DNA of 60,750 bases from Lachnospiraceae bacterium (GTDB lineage: Bacteria > Bacillota > Clostridia > Lachnospirales > Lachnospiraceae): contig JAILKH010000196.1 in the NCBI GenBank assembly GCA_024693925.1, forward strand, positions 1-60,750, read 5' to 3'. Position numbers and translations under genes: made by a program. The notes under the pieces are model-generated. The model ran no database searches, was not told where the DNA came from, and worked only from the letters and a program-made list of their open reading frames with translations. Of this stretch, positions 7,864 through 16,561 are shown piece by piece (the first letter of the stretch is position 1; each line of letters starts with the position of its first letter).

Positions 7864-9573
7864 ATGAAAAGACAAATTGTAGCAACATTAATGGCTGCTG
7901 CTATCGCAGTTACCACCGTAGGTTGTGGCGGGGCAGCAGCTCAGGGACCGGCGGATGCACCGGCCGACAATGCCGAAGCTTCCGATGACGAGGCAGGCGG
8001 AGAGTCAAAAGAAGACAGAGAAGAAAAAGCAGAAGATTCTGAGTCCGCAAGCAAGTATCAGACAACTTACGGAAGTAAGCAGTTTGATAATGTAACTATT
8101 TCCGTGGAACTTTTTGACCGGTCAAATGCTCCGGAGGGTTCAACCATAACAGAAAACCGTTGGACAAAATATTGTCAGGATGCTATGGCTAAGGTAGGTA
8201 TCAATCTGGAGTTCGTAGCAGTTCCAAGAGGTGATGAGGTAACCAAGATGCAGACGATGATGAGCACAAATACTGCTCCTACCATTCTTGGAACCTACAC
8301 CTTTAGCTATGCACGTGATTATTTTGATCAGGGTGGCATCTGGGATCTTACGGATTTTGTTTCGGGAGAAGATCAGGCCGTCAACCTTAAGAAGTATATC
8401 GGTGAAAACTGCCTTAACTTCGGAACAACGGAAAATGATCAGACATTTGGTATCGTGGCAAGACGAGCTACGGTGGCACAGCATAATATTTTTATCCGTA
8501 AGGACTGGCTTGATGCACTCGGACTTGATGTTCCAAGGACTACAGACGAACTGTATGATGCGTGTGTAAAGTTTGTTAAGGAAAATCCTGACGGACTTGC
8601 ACCTGAAGAAGTATTCGGAGCGATCTTTGACGGGCTTTCACAGTGGAATAATGATACTATCGTGTTCAGGGCTTTCTCAAAAGATGCAAATGATGAAAAA
8701 GCTTTGGCGGTAGGTTCGGGATTTGAGTATTACACAGACGAAGGATATATAGATTATCTTAAATACGTAAATAAGTTCTACAATGAGGGACTTATGAACA
8801 AAGAGTATTTTGCTCAGACAGACGATCAGCTTAAGGAGTATTTTGTAACAGACAGGATAGGCTTTCTTGAGGCTAATGTCGGTTACAACGTTGATATACT
8901 AAGGGGAGGTCTTCTTCAGACACTTAAGGAGAATTATCCCGATGCCGATATGATCGCTATGCATCCTCTTGAGAGTAATGTATATCCCGGTGAGAGTTAT
9001 CAGCCGGCATATGGAGAAGGCGGACTTATGTGCTTCTGTCCTCTTACCGCAACAGAGGAGCAGGTTGAAGCAGCTATCACTTATCTTGACTGGCTGGCAA
9101 CGGAAGAAGGCGGCTTTACAATTTACCATGGTATAGAAGGTGAACATTTTAATTACAATGAAGACGGAGTACCCATCCCGATCGATCCCGATTTCAACCA
9201 ATCCGATAAGGACTGGATCCGTACGGACCTCTTCCTAGTCGGTAATCAGGGATATTTTACCGATACCGAATCATTTAACTTAAATATCGCGGCAGATAAT
9301 CCGGGATGGGAGCAGTATACGATCGATGATTATGAAGCTGCACTTGAAGGAACCCTGATTGCCGGACCTTTGGATCTTCCGGCTCCAGAAAGTCAGGTTG
9401 AGGCCTCAAACGATCTTAATATAGTAAGAGAAAATTACCTGACACAAGTTATCACATGTGCTCCGGAGGAGGTTGAGACGATTTATGAAGAGTGGCGTTC
9501 TGCTGCGGAAGATGCTGGGATACAGCAGGTTCTTGCGGACAGAGAGGCAATATACGACGAACTTCATCCTTAA
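7864..9573 (+). CDS. ABC transporter extracellular solute-binding lipoprotein
   Basis: 569 residues. Signal peptide with lipobox TVGC (Cys21), then a low-complexity Ala/Asp/Glu-rich linker of about 35 residues that lifts the domain off the membrane. The body is a large binding protein of the LplA-like carbohydrate class (NIFIRKDWLDALGLDVPRT region, aromatic-rich sugar cleft residues later). AAGGAGG lies just upstream of the ATG. It captures the sugar and delivers it to the two permeases encoded just before. A terminator follows at 9642-9686, closing the importer operon. Confidence 0.92.
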   Translation: MKRQIVATLMAAAIAVTTVGCGGAAAQGPADAPADNAEASDDEAGGESKEDREEKAEDSESASKYQTTYGSKQFDNVTISVELFDRSNAPEGSTITENRWTKYCQDAMAKVGINLEFVAVPRGDEVTKMQTMMSTNTAPTILGTYTFSYARDYFDQGGIWDLTDFVSGEDQAVNLKKYIGENCLNFGTTENDQTFGIVARRATVAQHNIFIRKDWLDALGLDVPRTTDELYDACVKFVKENPDGLAPEEVFGAIFDGLSQWNNDTIVFRAFSKDANDEKALAVGSGFEYYTDEGYIDYLKYVNKFYNEGLMNKEYFAQTDDQLKEYFVTDRIGFLEANVGYNVDILRGGLLQTLKENYPDADMIAMHPLESNVYPGESYQPAYGEGGLMCFCPLTATEEQVEAAITYLDWLATEEGGFTIYHGIEGEHFNYNEDGVPIPIDPDFNQSDKDWIRTDLFLVGNQGYFTDTESFNLNIAADNPGWEQYTIDDYEAALEGTLIAGPLDLPAPESQVEASNDLNIVRENYLTQVITCAPEEVETIYEEWRSAAEDAGIQQVLADREAIYDELHP

Positions 9574-9641
9574 AAATGATGTAAATGTGGTAAAGACAGA
9601 TACTTTAAAATCAATATAATTTAGAATAGGGGTAATTCGGA

Positions 9642-9686
9642 AAAAGGACACTATCCGCGATATCTTTTTAAGGATAGCGTCCTTTT
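9642..9686 (+). terminator. Intrinsic terminator after the importer operon
   Basis: Stem AAGGACACTATCC (9644-9656) pairs with GGATAGCGTCCTT (9672-9684), with one mismatch, followed by a T-rich end. It closes the ABC importer operon and separates it from the TetR gene. Confidence 0.88.
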
Positions 9687-9741
9687 ATGTTTACATTTAT
9701 AATAATAATAATTATTGTAACTATTTTAAGAGGTTCATATC

Positions 9742-10287
9742 ATGAAAAGAAAAACGGCAAAAGAAATATTGGCAGAGTCTTTTAAGGAGCTGGCTGCGGT
9801 TAGGGACATAGAAAAGATTACGATTAAAGAGATCACGGATAACTGCGGGTACTCACCGGCAACATTTTACAGGCAGTTTAAAGATAAATATGATCTGATC
9901 GCATGGGATTATTCGGGGCAGGTGGAAAGGAATATAGGCAGGATAGGAAACGACGGCCATACGTGGAAGCAGGCTCTTTATGTAAGTGCGGAATACAATA
10001 TCAATCATAAGGATTATCTGTTAAACCTGTTTAAGCACACGAGCGGTATATATTCTTTTGAACAATACATGACTGATATTAATGTCCGTTGCATAATGGA
10101 TAATCTGGAAAAAAATTCTGTTGAAATAGATGATGAATTGGAGAGGGTCATACGGGTCTACTGTTACGGGACCATAAAGATCACTATCGACAGGCTTCTT
10201 GATAAGTATGAGGCCGATCCGAAAGAGATGGCCAGGATATATGAATTATCGATCCCCGGGAGCCTGAGCTGTATTCTAAATGGTTAA
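9742..10287 (+). CDS. TetR/AcrR family transcriptional regulator
   Basis: 181 residues. The N-terminal 60 residues form a TetR HTH: ITIKEITDNCGYSPATFYRQFKDKYDLI, with the usual FYRQF(K/P)DK recognition pattern. The C-terminal ligand domain is helical and poorly conserved, and resembles the DhaS-like group in length and layout; this is a weak impression. GAGG precedes the ATG. It is followed by the NhaC-type antiporter gene on the same strand, separated by 306 bases that hold inverted and direct repeats (10350-10388) and a promoter, so it may control that operon. Confidence 0.88.
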   Translation: MKRKTAKEILAESFKELAAVRDIEKITIKEITDNCGYSPATFYRQFKDKYDLIAWDYSGQVERNIGRIGNDGHTWKQALYVSAEYNINHKDYLLNLFKHTSGIYSFEQYMTDINVRCIMDNLEKNSVEIDDELERVIRVYCYGTIKITIDRLLDKYEADPKEMARIYELSIPGSLSCILNG

Positions 10288-10349
10288 GTGAAAAGCAAAT
10301 ACCGTTTAGTTCAAGAAAACGTTTACACTCCAAAATGTTCACATATATG

Positions 10350-10388
10350 ATGAGAGAAATCTTCAAATTTGTCTCATAATGAGAGAAA
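10350..10388. promoter_or_regulatory. Candidate operator upstream of the NhaC operon
   Basis: A perfect 13-base inverted repeat TCTCATAATGAGA at 10372-10384, and a direct repeat ATGAGAGAAA at 10350-10359 and 10379-10388. The pair lies upstream of the promoter at 10406-10434 and right after the TetR gene, a natural place for its binding site. Binding is inferred only. Confidence 0.4.
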
Positions 10389-10405
10389 CCAAGGGATATT
10401 ATGAA

Positions 10406-10434
10406 TTGAAGGATCATTAATTTCTTATTATATT
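10406..10434 (+). promoter_or_regulatory. Candidate promoter of the NhaC/MBL-rubredoxin/flavodoxin operon
   Basis: TTGAAG (10406-10411), 17-base spacer, TATATT (10429-10434). This predicts a leader of roughly 150 bases before the antiporter ATG at 10594. Confidence 0.5.
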
Positions 10435-10514
10435 TATATCGTGGTTGCACACAACAAGAAACCTTTGAAAAGAATCGGTTTGCGGAGGTTACAACAACAT
10501 ATGCGACATCGATG

Positions 10515-10551
10515 AGCCGGCAAGCTGTATATATGCTCGCCGGCTTATTTT
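10515..10551 (+). terminator. Hairpin with T-rich end in the NhaC leader (possible attenuator)
   Basis: AGCCGGC (10515-10521) pairs with GCCGGCT (10539-10545), extended by AGC/GCT inside, then TTATTTTA. It lies about 40 bases before the antiporter ATG, inside the predicted leader, so it would act as an attenuator rather than as an end of an upstream gene. The preceding leader has AAACC and GGTTT blocks that could pair alternatively. No known riboswitch class recognised. Confidence 0.5.
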
Positions 10552-10593
10552 ACAAAGGAATTTTTAACCGTAAAGCAGAGGAGGGACTAAAAC

Positions 10594-12093
10594 ATGGAAT
10601 TTACAATGATCGAAACGGGGTGGTTGTCTATTATGCCACCGATTATCGCAATAGCACTTGCACTTATTACAAAGGAGGTCTATTCATCTCTCTTTCTCGG
10701 GATCGTATCGGGAATGCTTATTTATGCGTTTGCGGGAGACGGAAATGTTTTTTCCGCTGCAGCCATGACTTTTGATATGATGAGCAGCAAGATATCGGAT
10801 AATTCATATATGATAATCTTTCTGGCATTGTTGTGGGCGGTTGTCTCTCTTGTTTCAAAATCAGGCGGAAGTCTGGCATACGGCAGGTGGGCAGGCGCTA
10901 AGCTGAAAAATAAAAGGTCGGCTGCATTTGCGACATCGCTTCTCGGAGTTCTTATCTTTATTGATGACGGTTTCAATTGCCTTACAGTAGGAACCGTTAT
11001 GAGGCCCATAACAGACAGGCTTCATATTTCAAGGGAAAAGTTAGCATATATAATTGATGCCACGGCAGCTCCGATATGTATCATAGCTCCGGTATCAAGC
11101 TGGGCAGTTGCGGTTGCAAGTGAAGTAAGTGAAAAGAATGGTTTTAATATATTTCTGTCAACGATCCCCTACAATTTTTATGCCCTGATGACTATACTTA
11201 TGGTATTTGTTATAAGCTTTACGGGTAGGGATTTTGGTCCCATGAAAAAAGCGGAGGATGAAGCGAAAAGCAGGGTATCCGAGGAACAGTCCGACACTGA
11301 AGCAGCTGAAACAAAGGGACATGTGATAGATCTTATCCTTCCCATTGCGGTATTGATCGTTTGTGCAATCATGGGTATGGCATATGTAGGCGGATTTTTT
11401 GAAGGAGTAAGTTTTTCGGAAGCAATAGGTTATAATCCTACGGCGGGCTTGTCACTGGGGGCGTTTGCGGGGCTTATCTGTGCTTTGATCCTGTATCTGC
11501 CCAGGAAGCTTATGAAACCCAAAGAGTTTATAGAATGTATCGTAACCGGTATAGGAAATATCGTACCGCCGATGCTTATCCTGATATTGTCATGGAGTCT
11601 TGGAGGAGTGTGCAGGCAATTGATAGGAACCGGTGTATTTATCTCCGGTTTCGTGAACGGATCCGATCTGTCGCTTGGTTTCTTACCCTTTTTAATATTT
11701 GTGATAGCGGCATTAATGAGTTTTTCAATGGGTACAAGCTGGGGGACCTTCGGTATGCTCATCCCGATCATTACAATGATATGTGAAACAGAGACAGGAG
11801 CGGGACTTTTAATACCTGCGCTTGGAGCGACTCTTGCAGGCTCTGTGTACGGAGATCATTGTTCACCTATTTCCGATACGACAATACTTGCATCTACGGG
11901 AGCGGATTGTAAGCACATAAGGCATGTTGAGACACAACTACCTTATGCGACTCTTGTTGCGATCGTATGTGCCATAGGTTATCTGATCGTCGGCTTTATG
12001 AATACTCCGCTTGTGGCTATCATTATAGAAGCGGTATTATTGGTGGGAATAATAATGGTTTTAAGTAGAAAACAAAAGACAAAGGAGGTATAA
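10594..12093 (+). CDS. NhaC family Na+/H+ antiporter-like membrane protein
   Basis: 499 residues with about 11-12 hydrophobic segments. Motifs typical of the NhaC/ion-transporter superfamily are visible: FIDDGFNCLTVGTVMRPI in the middle of the first half, and TSWGTFGMLIPI plus YGDHCSPISDTTILASTGA in the second half. A GAGGAGGGAC site lies before the ATG. An acidic cytoplasmic loop (residues about 210-240) separates the halves. Family members exchange Na+ for H+ or carry organic acids or amino acids, so the substrate is open. The gene is followed after three bases by the MBL-rubredoxin fusion, indicating one operon. Confidence 0.9.
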   Translation: MEFTMIETGWLSIMPPIIAIALALITKEVYSSLFLGIVSGMLIYAFAGDGNVFSAAAMTFDMMSSKISDNSYMIIFLALLWAVVSLVSKSGGSLAYGRWAGAKLKNKRSAAFATSLLGVLIFIDDGFNCLTVGTVMRPITDRLHISREKLAYIIDATAAPICIIAPVSSWAVAVASEVSEKNGFNIFLSTIPYNFYALMTILMVFVISFTGRDFGPMKKAEDEAKSRVSEEQSDTEAAETKGHVIDLILPIAVLIVCAIMGMAYVGGFFEGVSFSEAIGYNPTAGLSLGAFAGLICALILYLPRKLMKPKEFIECIVTGIGNIVPPMLILILSWSLGGVCRQLIGTGVFISGFVNGSDLSLGFLPFLIFVIAALMSFSMGTSWGTFGMLIPIITMICETETGAGLLIPALGATLAGSVYGDHCSPISDTTILASTGADCKHIRHVETQLPYATLVAIVCAIGYLIVGFMNTPLVAIIIEAVLLVGIIMVLSRKQKTKEV

Positions 12094-12096
12094 GAA

Positions 12097-13038
12097 ATGG
12101 AGATCAAAGCAGTTAAATTCAGGAAAGAAGGATTTTATTCACAACCTTTTGCATTCGGAGGAGAGGAGGGTCCCGATAAGTTTGATAAGAATATAAGGTA
12201 CCGGGGAAGCATGCAGAATTATCTTATCGATACAGGCAGTGAAGTTATCCTTGTGGATACGGGATTTCCGGCCGGAACGCCTGAGGAAGTGCCGGATGAG
12301 AACAGTATGGGATACACGGGTAAAAATATATGCAGTTATATGGAAGCATTTGAAGCACTCGGATACAAGCCCGAACAGGTAACGAAGATATTGCTGACAC
12401 ACAAACATGCAGATCATTCGGGAGAATTAAAGTCATTCCCGAATGCGAAGATATATGTGAACGAAGATGAATTGTCAGCTGCGGAACTTCAGGGAATTTC
12501 CAATCTTGAACCTGTAAAATTTACCGACGGAGCATATTATAACTTCCCTGAAAGTGAGAAGATAACCGATGGAGTGTATTTTGTAAAGGCAAAGGGACAT
12601 ACAAACGGGAACAGCCTGGTCATAGTTGAAAATGACGGATTGTTTTATATGCTGCATGGGGATATCACTTATGTGGATGAAGCCCTGTATGAAAACAAGC
12701 TTTCCGTTGTATTTGATGATCTTGCGGCAGCAAGAGAGACTATGGACAGAGTTCGTCAATTCGTGGAGGATCATCCGACCGTGTACTGCGGGACCCATAC
12801 TCCTCAGGGATTCGAAAATCTTGAGGCAAAGCGGATAATGGATCTTAAAAATCCGCCTGCAACCGTTTTGGCAAAGGTTGATTTCGGAGATAAGAAAGCC
12901 AGCGGAAAATATGTTTGTTCCATATGCGGGTATATTTATGATCCAACAGAACATGACGGAGTGGCTTTTGAAGACCTTCCGGATGACTGGACATGTCCAA
13001 GATGCAAGCAGGGTAAAGATAAATTTAACATGGCATGA
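12097..13038 (+). CDS. Metallo-beta-lactamase fold hydrolase fused to C-terminal rubredoxin
   Basis: 313 residues, two domains. Residues 1-262 form an MBL-fold hydrolase with the metal site H102-K-H104-A-D106-H107, then HGD and a late GTH. HxHxDH points to the hydrolytic (lactonase-like) branch rather than the HxExDH of flavodiiron proteins. Residues 270-313 are a rubredoxin with cysteines 274, 277, 300 and 303 ([10 protein letters not shown] and WTCPRC). A flavodoxin gene follows 57 bases later, giving an electron carrier beside a rubredoxin. AAGGAGG precedes the ATG. An oxidoreductase or detoxification role is inferred, not shown; the fusion is unusual to me. Confidence 0.9.
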   Translation: MEIKAVKFRKEGFYSQPFAFGGEEGPDKFDKNIRYRGSMQNYLIDTGSEVILVDTGFPAGTPEEVPDENSMGYTGKNICSYMEAFEALGYKPEQVTKILLTHKHADHSGELKSFPNAKIYVNEDELSAAELQGISNLEPVKFTDGAYYNFPESEKITDGVYFVKAKGHTNGNSLVIVENDGLFYMLHGDITYVDEALYENKLSVVFDDLAAARETMDRVRQFVEDHPTVYCGTHTPQGFENLEAKRIMDLKNPPATVLAKVDFGDKKASGKYVCSICGYIYDPTEHDGVAFEDLPDDWTCPRCKQGKDKFNMA

Positions 13039-13095
13039 TAAACATTCATATATTGGTAAACAGTTGGTTGAAACAGGATAGTAAGGAGGATTCAT

Positions 13096-13503
13096 ATGAC
13101 TTTTGCGGTAAGGTATTATACAAAAACGGGAAATACAAAAAGGCTGGCCGAGGCAATGGCAAAAGAACTGGGAGTAGAGGCTCTGCCCATCAGTGAGCCC
13201 GTAACGGAGGCGGTTGATATATTATTCCTCGGAAATTCATATTATGCTTTTAATATTGATCCGGAAGTCAGAAATTTTGTCGCTTCCCTAAATAAGGACA
13301 AAGTAGGGAAAATAGTAAACTTCGGTTCTGCGGCAATGCTTAATTCCACATATAAGAAAGTTAAGGCCGAAGCGGATAAGGTAGGTATAGCCATGGATGA
13401 AAAGGAATTTCACTGTAAAGGCGAGTTTAAAGGAATTCACAAGGGGAGGCCAAACGAAAGTGATATAAAAGATGCCGTTGCGTTTGCTAGGCAGTATAAA
13501 TAG
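13096..13503 (+). CDS. Short-chain flavodoxin-like protein
   Basis: 135 residues. It begins FAVRYYTKTGNTKRLA, where T-K-T-G-N-T-K is the phosphate-binding loop for FMN, and continues with ILFLGNSYYAF and VNFGSAA, matching flavodoxin strands 3 and 4. The family carries single electrons between redox enzymes in the cytoplasm. The gene sits directly behind the MBL-rubredoxin fusion in the same operon, so the two may exchange electrons. AAGGAGGATTC precedes the ATG. The protein is slightly shorter than standard flavodoxins (about 140-150). Confidence 0.87.
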   Translation: MTFAVRYYTKTGNTKRLAEAMAKELGVEALPISEPVTEAVDILFLGNSYYAFNIDPEVRNFVASLNKDKVGKIVNFGSAAMLNSTYKKVKAEADKVGIAMDEKEFHCKGEFKGIHKGRPNESDIKDAVAFARQYK

Positions 13504-13520
13504 GTTTATATTGATAATAA

Positions 13521-13550
13521 TGGACCACTAACCCCGTCCCCGGAGGTCCA
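13521..13550. repeat. Small REP-like hairpin repeat, copy 2
   Basis: A 30-base element with perfect ends TGGACC (13521-13526) and GGTCCA (13545-13550) around AACCCCGTCCCC. It shares the core with the copy at 476-504. It ends two bases before the AGGAGG of the broken gene at 13563, so it lies in that gene's leader and could mask translation when folded. Confidence 0.65.
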
Positions 13551-13562
13551 CAGGAGGTATTT

Positions 13563-14590
13563 ATGATGCCGGTAAAAACCGAACTAAGCGAATTCATTGC
13601 AAACGATATAAAAAAATACGGCAGTGAAAGGTTTCCCGTTAAGACGGGTTTGTTTAAGCGTTTATTTAAAAAGTGGACGAAATGTGTGAATCTGCACCCA
13701 AATCCGGATGATGAATTCTGCTTTCCGGATATAGGTCCGAATTACAGTATCATTACGGATTACGAAACAAGGATCAGGGATTTCATCGTGCAGGGATACG
13801 GCCCATGGGGAAAGATAAAGGAACGCCTTATGGTGGAAGCAATCCATCCCGACGGATACATGCTTATAAACGGTCACCACAGGTGGGCTGCGGCCTTAAG
13901 GCTGGGAGTAAAAAAAAGTCCCGATAAAGATACTTAATCTTACTCATGAGGAAGATATAGTAAATATAATCAACAGATCAAAAAATTCAAAAGGAGTTAT
14001 GGTAGATCTTAATGAGATCGTATTTGTGGATAAAGCCGAATATCCGGTGGAAAAGAAATTGCCGTTTCCGGCAAACAGAAGATTTAAAGAAAATATACGT
14101 TTGGGATTTCCGGCTCTTTGCCGCTTTCTTCAGTCGGCAGGTTATGATATATGGGTATTTACATCGGATTATTGTTCAGTGGATCATATCGAGAAACTGC
14201 TTAATTTGCATAATATAAAAGCTGACGGCATAATAACGGCTTCAGGATTTAGGATATGAGGTGTGGGTATACACGTCTTCTTTTCGTTCGGAATCATATA
14301 TAAAAAGTCTTTTCCGGCATTACGGTGTCCGTTTTGACGGTATAGTAAACGGGGACAGACATCTTAAAGAGGTACAGAGAAACAATAAGACCACACTTCC
14401 GCAGAAGGTTCCCAGCAGGTATCGAATTTCGCTGCATGTGGACGATGAAACTGTCATATGTACTCTCGGTCGGCAGTACGGTTTTAATACATATCAGCTG
14501 GATGCCCAGGATGATGATTGGGAAGACAAGATAGTAAACAGGGCTGAACAGATTAAAAAAAGAGAACAGAATTCCATGGGAAAAGGTTAA
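13563..14590 (+). pseudogene. Frame-broken ParB-like/HAD-like gene
   Basis: Three consecutive open frames together read as one protein. Frame A (13563-13937) has a ParB/Srx-like motif INGHHRWAAALRLG. It runs into a run of eight A (13910-13917); with seven, translation continues VKKVPIKILNLTHEEDIVN in frame B to 14259. Frame C (open from 14237, to 14590) continues LGYEVWVYTSSF and ends with the HAD-like LHVDDETVICTLGRQYG. Frames B and C each contain a similar segment of about 32 residues (GYDIWVFTSD and GYEVWVYTSS onward), so part is duplicated. A decayed gene is the simplest reading; slippage at A8 or base-calling errors are alternatives. Confidence 0.7.
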
Positions 14591-15209
14591 AAATATTGCG
14601 GAAATAATTTAGATATAGAAGATGAAATATGCCCTTATTGCGGGAAAGAAAATCCACAGATTTCCGATTATGTTGAAATAAAAAGAATTACCTTAAAGAA
14701 TATGATACAACTAATCTGTTATAATACGATCTATTCCGATATCATAAATATAGTGGACGGCTATGATATGTATGGTGAAAAGACCAGTAAGGATCGGTGT
14801 AATGATATCGCAATATACATATCGGATTGGAAGAGTCAGGTAGAAGGTGAGTTTTGGAACGATTCTCCTTATTCTTCCATGCATTCGGGTGAACGCGGAG
14901 AGTTTATTGCAGATGCAAAAAAAGAAATTCAGGATATGGTACAGGTGTATTTTCAGCTGATGGATGAACAGGCTCTGGATATGTGGAGCATGGAAGAAAC
15001 CCAAATAGGAAATATGTTACGAGAGAACAAAAAGTTATCATGCTTTGGCCGATTATGTGGAAGCGCTGTCAAAATATAAGGTCTTTGCCGTAAAAGGGTA
15101 CGATGAAAAAGTTTCAGACCAAAAGAAAATTATGGACACCTCCCGTAAGAAAATGGGAGAGCTTATTATATTTGCCGATAAGGTTGATGAGATGTTAAAA
15201 AAAAGTTGA
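14591..15209 (+). pseudogene. Broken zinc-ribbon protein gene
   Basis: From 14591 a frame without a start codon reads KYCGNNLDIEDEICPYCGKENPQ, a CxxC-type zinc ribbon whose first cysteine pair is incomplete at the 5' end, so the normal start is lost. The frame continues to 15079 as a helical, charged protein, but the sequence resumes in another frame with ADYVEALSKYKVFAVKGYDE and ends at 15209 with a Lys-rich helix. At least one frameshift (near 15030) and a 5' loss are therefore present. It follows the broken ParB/HAD gene directly, marking 13563-15209 as a decaying patch. Function unknown. Confidence 0.6.
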
Positions 15210-15244
15210 TTTAAACAGGATTCTAAAAAGGAGAAAAAATATTA

Positions 15245-15889
15245 ATGAAATACGGCGAGTCATCCTTTGATATTATATACCTCTTGTTTGCGATTATAAG
15301 CGGTATCATTATTTTGACAAGAGCAAAAGTAAAAAAAGAGAAGTATATGGGTATAGCCGTACTTTTATTGGGATGCGGCGATGCCTTTCATCTCATACCC
15401 CGGGTTTTAAACTATTTTACGGATTGGGATATGACAGCTTTCCTTGGGATAGGGAAGTTTATTACATCGATAACCATGACCTTTTTTTATGTTTTGTTGT
15501 ATTTTATCCTGTCAAAACATTATGATGAAGAGTATAGCAGGCCTCTGCGTTGTTTAGTATTTGGTATGGCAGTATTAAGGGTGGTCCTTTGTATGTTTCC
15601 GCAAAACGGATGGATTCAAAACAGAAGTGATATGACTTGGGGAATAATAAGGAATATACCGTTTGTTATTCTGGGAGCGGTGATCTGTTATCTGTTTTAT
15701 AAAAAAAGAGATGCCGGCAAAGATCTTAGATTTATGTGGGTTTATATACTGTTTTCGTTTCTCTTTTATATTCCGGTAGCGGTAGGGGCAGGTTTGGTGC
15801 CCATGCTTGGAATGCTGATGTTACCCAAAACCATATGCTATATCCTTATGATTGTAACATTTCTTAAATTGGTAATGAAATCACATTGA
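15245..15889 (+). CDS. Conserved-looking integral membrane protein, function unknown
   Basis: 214 residues with about six or seven hydrophobic segments separated by short charged loops, beginning YLLFAIISGIIILTRAK and ending ICYILMIVTFLKLVM. No catalytic motif is visible; a conserved-looking patch GCGDAFHLIPRVLNYF sits after the second segment. An AAGGAG site precedes the ATG at 15245. It stands alone between the decayed patch and the prolyl-tRNA editing gene. I do not recognise a named family; it could be a small sensor or transporter. Confidence 0.75.
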   Translation: MKYGESSFDIIYLLFAIISGIIILTRAKVKKEKYMGIAVLLLGCGDAFHLIPRVLNYFTDWDMTAFLGIGKFITSITMTFFYVLLYFILSKHYDEEYSRPLRCLVFGMAVLRVVLCMFPQNGWIQNRSDMTWGIIRNIPFVILGAVICYLFYKKRDAGKDLRFMWVYILFSFLFYIPVAVGAGLVPMLGMLMLPKTICYILMIVTFLKLVMKSH

Positions 15890-15996
15890 TTTTGATCCCG
15901 GATACTAATATTATATATTTTGTAAATATGAATGAAATCTGTATATAAAAGCAGAACATAAAAAATATAAATGGTTAAAACCGAGGTTTGAAGGAA

Positions 15997-16542
15997 ATGG
16001 AATTATTCAGCGGCAGGCCGGGGAATACAGAGGGCCGGTTACCGAGAGAGGTTCGTACATATGATCTTTTGGATTCTCTCGGAATTGAATATAAACGGAC
16101 GGATCATGAGCAGGCGGATAATATGGAGGCATGTTTTGAGATCGATGCGGTTCTTGGTGTGGTTATATGTAAAAATCTGTTTCTTACCAACAGGCAGAAG
16201 AGTGCATTTTATCTTTTGATGATGCCCGGAGATAAGAAGTTTAAGACTAAAGAATTGTCGGCGCAGATCAATTCCGCAAGGCTTTCCTTTGCATCCCCCG
16301 AAGATATGCTTAAGTATCTGGATATCGAACCCGGATCCGTAAGCATTATGGGGCTTATGAATGATAAGGATAATGCGGTTAAGCTTCTTATTGATGAAGA
16401 TGTCCTTAAAGAGGAATACCTTGGATGCCACCCTTGTGTGAATACATCCAGTCTTAGAATACGTACGGAGGATGTGATCAATACATTTCTTCCGGCGGTG
16501 GGGCATGATCACAGGACAGTGCATTTGGAAGGAAAGGATTAA
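15997..16542 (+). CDS. Prolyl-tRNA editing protein, ProX/PrdX (YbaK-like)
   Basis: About 181 residues from the ATG at 15997 (GAGG ten bases upstream); a TTG at 15988 is an alternative. The YbaK/EbsC fold is recognised from IVICKNLFLTNRQKSAFYL-like text (CKNLFLTNR), the phrase YLLMMPGDKKF, and VKLLIDEDVLKEEYLGCHPC. Such free-standing enzymes hydrolyse wrongly charged Ala- or Cys-tRNAPro in trans. The family often sits near proline reductase genes, but none is in this window. It is followed 19 bases later by the aldo/keto reductase gene. Confidence 0.88.
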   Translation: MELFSGRPGNTEGRLPREVRTYDLLDSLGIEYKRTDHEQADNMEACFEIDAVLGVVICKNLFLTNRQKSAFYLLMMPGDKKFKTKELSAQINSARLSFASPEDMLKYLDIEPGSVSIMGLMNDKDNAVKLLIDEDVLKEEYLGCHPCVNTSSLRIRTEDVINTFLPAVGHDHRTVHLEGKD

Positions 16543-16561
16543 CGGAGGAGGTATTTGAAAT

